64,000 nucleotides of DNA. Origin: Alteraurantiacibacter aquimixticola. GTDB lineage: Bacteria; Pseudomonadota; Alphaproteobacteria; Sphingomonadales; Sphingomonadaceae. The notes under the pieces are model-generated. The model saw only the letters and a list, made by a program, of their open reading frames with translations. It made no database searches and was not told the DNA's origin. The DNA is taken from positions 623,280 to 687,279 of the forward strand of contig NZ_SSHH01000001.1 of NCBI RefSeq assembly GCF_004965515.1. The letters run 5' to 3'. Shown piece after piece: positions 62,984 through 64,000 of this stretch (the stretch's first letter is position 1; every line of letters starts with the position of its first letter). The position numbers and the translations under genes are program-made.

Positions 62984-63217
62984 TCAGTTGGGGACGGCGG
63001 TGCTCAGTTGCAAGGCGTGGAGTTCGCCGCCCATCCGGCCGCCGAGCGCCTCATAGACCATCTTGTGCTGCACAACGCGCAGCTTGCCGGCGAAGGAGGC
63101 GGAGGTGACGGTGGCGCGATAATGGTCGCCATCGTCCACCAGCGCTTCGATTTCGACAACGGCATCGGGGATCGCCGCCTTGATCAAGGCCTCGATATCC
63201 GCAGCAGGCATGGGCAT
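62984..63217 (-). CDS. bolA: BolA family protein
   Basis: A 77-residue BolA-type protein that binds Grx4 to hold a 2Fe-2S cluster. Visible marks are the ALVDDGDHYRATVTSASFAGKLRVVQHKMVYEAL core with conserved His and LGGRMGGELHAL. ATG at 63217 or the next ATG at 63211. It lies five bases after DUF1476 and before grxD. Confidence 0.92.
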   Translation of the reverse strand: MPMPAADIEALIKAAIPDAVVEIEALVDDGDHYRATVTSASFAGKLRVVQHKMVYEALGGRMGGELHALQLSTAVPN

Positions 63218-63222
63218 GAGAC

Positions 63223-63546
63223 TTAGGACTCGCTCATCAGCTGGCGCTTGGCCTCGACGGCCTTTTCTTCCAGCGTAGTGCGCACGGTGGCTTCGTCCAC
63301 GTCGCACCCTGCGGAGGTGAGGTCGCCCAGCACCTTGCGGATCACGTCCTCATCGCCCGCTTCCTCGAAATCGGCCTGCACGACCGCCTTCTTGTAGGCT
63401 TCGGTTTCCTCGGGCGTCAGCTCCATCAGGCCTGCGGCCCATTCGCCCAGCAGGCGGTTGCGGCGGGCAGCGACGCGGAAGGCGGTCTGCTCGTCCATTG
63501 CGAACTTGGCTTCTTCGCCGCGTTCGCGGTCCTTGAAATCGGTCAT
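63223..63546 (-). CDS. F1Fo-ATPase inhibitor zeta (DUF1476)
   Basis: A 107-residue helical protein: MTDFKDRERGEEAKFAMDEQ then RNRLLGEWAAGLMEL. In Paracoccus the zeta subunit blocks ATP hydrolysis by the F1Fo synthase; the N-terminal inhibitory stretch is present. The family is nearly limited to alphaproteobacteria. It sits between leuD and bolA, as in related genomes. Confidence 0.93.
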   Translation of the reverse strand: MTDFKDRERGEEAKFAMDEQTAFRVAARRNRLLGEWAAGLMELTPEETEAYKKAVVQADFEEAGDEDVIRKVLGDLTSAGCDVDEATVRTTLEEKAVEAKRQLMSES

Positions 63547-63591
63547 GGCGTGTCCCTCTATCCGGATAATCTTGAAATAGGTCTTGGCCGC

Positions 63592-64000
63592 TCAGGCGGC
63601 AAGGCCGGTGCCCTTGGCGAGCCAGGGCTGGTCGGCCTGCTGGCGTGCCTCATAGGCGTCGATTGCGTCATTGCTTTGCAGCGTCAGGCCCACTTCGTCG
63701 AGCCCTTCGGTCAGGCAATGCTTGCGGAAGGGATCGATCTCGAAAGACCAGCGGTCCTGGAAGGGCGTCGTCACGGTCTGCGCTTCGAGGTCGATGGTGA
63801 TCGGATCGGTTTCCGCCACTTCCATCAGCCGGTCGATCGCTTCCTGCGGCAGGGCGACGGTCAGGATGCCGTTCTTGAAGGCATTGCCGGAGAAGATGTC
63901 GGAGAAGCTCGGCGCGATCACCGCCTTGACGCCCATGTCCAGCAGCGCCCAGGCGGCGTGTTCGCGGCTGGACCCGCAGCCGAAATTGTCACCGGCAACG
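63592..64000 (-). CDS. leuD: 3-Isopropylmalate dehydratase small subunit, 5' end missing
   Basis: Partial: the frame is open to the window end. Translating back from 64000 gives [20 protein letters not shown], the swivel-domain signature of LeuD. With LeuC it isomerises 2- and 3-isopropylmalate in leucine synthesis. About 136 codons are present; the N-terminal third is outside. The ATG at 63936 is internal. Confidence 0.95.
   Translation of the reverse strand, partial: VAGDNFGCGSSREHAAWALLDMGVKAVIAPSFSDIFSGNAFKNGILTVALPQEAIDRLMEVAETDPITIDLEAQTVTTPFQDRWSFEIDPFRKHCLTEGLDEVGLTLQSNDAIDAYEARQQADQPWLAKGTGLAA

Noticed and set aside
62622..64000. grxD-bolA-DUF1476-leuD as a new cluster
   Set aside because: This gene order is common in related alphaproteobacteria and all four families are known.

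Overview
The window looks like a chromosomal segment of an alphaproteobacterium of the order Sphingomonadales, most likely an Erythrobacter-like (Erythrobacteraceae) genome. The reasons are high GC, the cobA-DUF2849-cysI-DUF934-cysH sulfur operon, the alphaproteobacterial ATPase inhibitor zeta (DUF1476), three TonB-dependent receptors, frequent GTG and TTG starts, and many translationally coupled genes. I see no transposase, integrase, prophage, rRNA or CRISPR array. Both window ends cut genes: a Tat-exported repeat protein on the left and leuD on the right.

Region by region. 1-1.8 kb holds the end of a protein built of eight TDSD...GRG repeats, followed by a JmjC/cupin oxygenase. 2.1-9.2 kb (minus strand) is a long sulfur run, sseA-metC-mscS-cobA-DUF2849-cysI-DUF934-cysH, closed by a terminator. 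9.3-16.9 kb carries queF, ugd, a NupC nucleoside transporter, a queuosine-precursor transporter, a Tat-exported PhoD phosphatase and a TPR-sulfotransferase. 17.0-24.2 kb carries a TonB receptor and amino acid permease, then a TetR/BetI regulator divergent from a Rieske oxygenase and FAD oxidoreductase pair, which looks like an uptake and oxidation module. 24.3-31.7 kb has housekeeping and peptide-turnover genes (GNAT, amidohydrolase, M20 peptidase, tRNA-Thr, rarA, glycosyltransferase). 31.7-34.7 kb has an SdpR/SdpI pair with a clear operator, then typA. 35.0-44.4 kb has a second TonB receptor, membrane proteins, the tesA/ybbA/ybbP divergon and recF. 44.4-45.9 kb has a candidate sigma-54 promoter driving a 41-residue microprotein and a PspC protein, a second queuosine-precursor transporter and tRNA-Arg.

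46.1-61.3 kb is an accessory catabolic island: a solute-binding lipoprotein, a triplicated SnoaL protein, a cupin, a lactonase-like amidohydrolase and a 1004-residue TonB receptor on the plus strand. On the minus strand lie beta-keto acid cleavage enzyme, aldehyde dehydrogenase, SnoaL protein, AraC regulator, SDR, MFS transporter and iron alcohol dehydrogenase. Its substrate cannot be read from the sequence. 61.5-64 kb holds a gamma carbonic anhydrase, a gene-free 600-base stretch with a second near-identical sigma-54 promoter followed by a strongly folded RNA, and a conserved block grxD-bolA-DUF1476-leuD.

The points most worth following are the two matched sigma-54 promoters (one driving a PspC operon, one an orphan structured RNA), the repeat protein beside a JmjC oxygenase, a recurring 8-base stop/start overlap that gives a C-terminal Gly and N-terminal Met-Ala, and a dispersed intergenic hairpin with a compensatory base pair.
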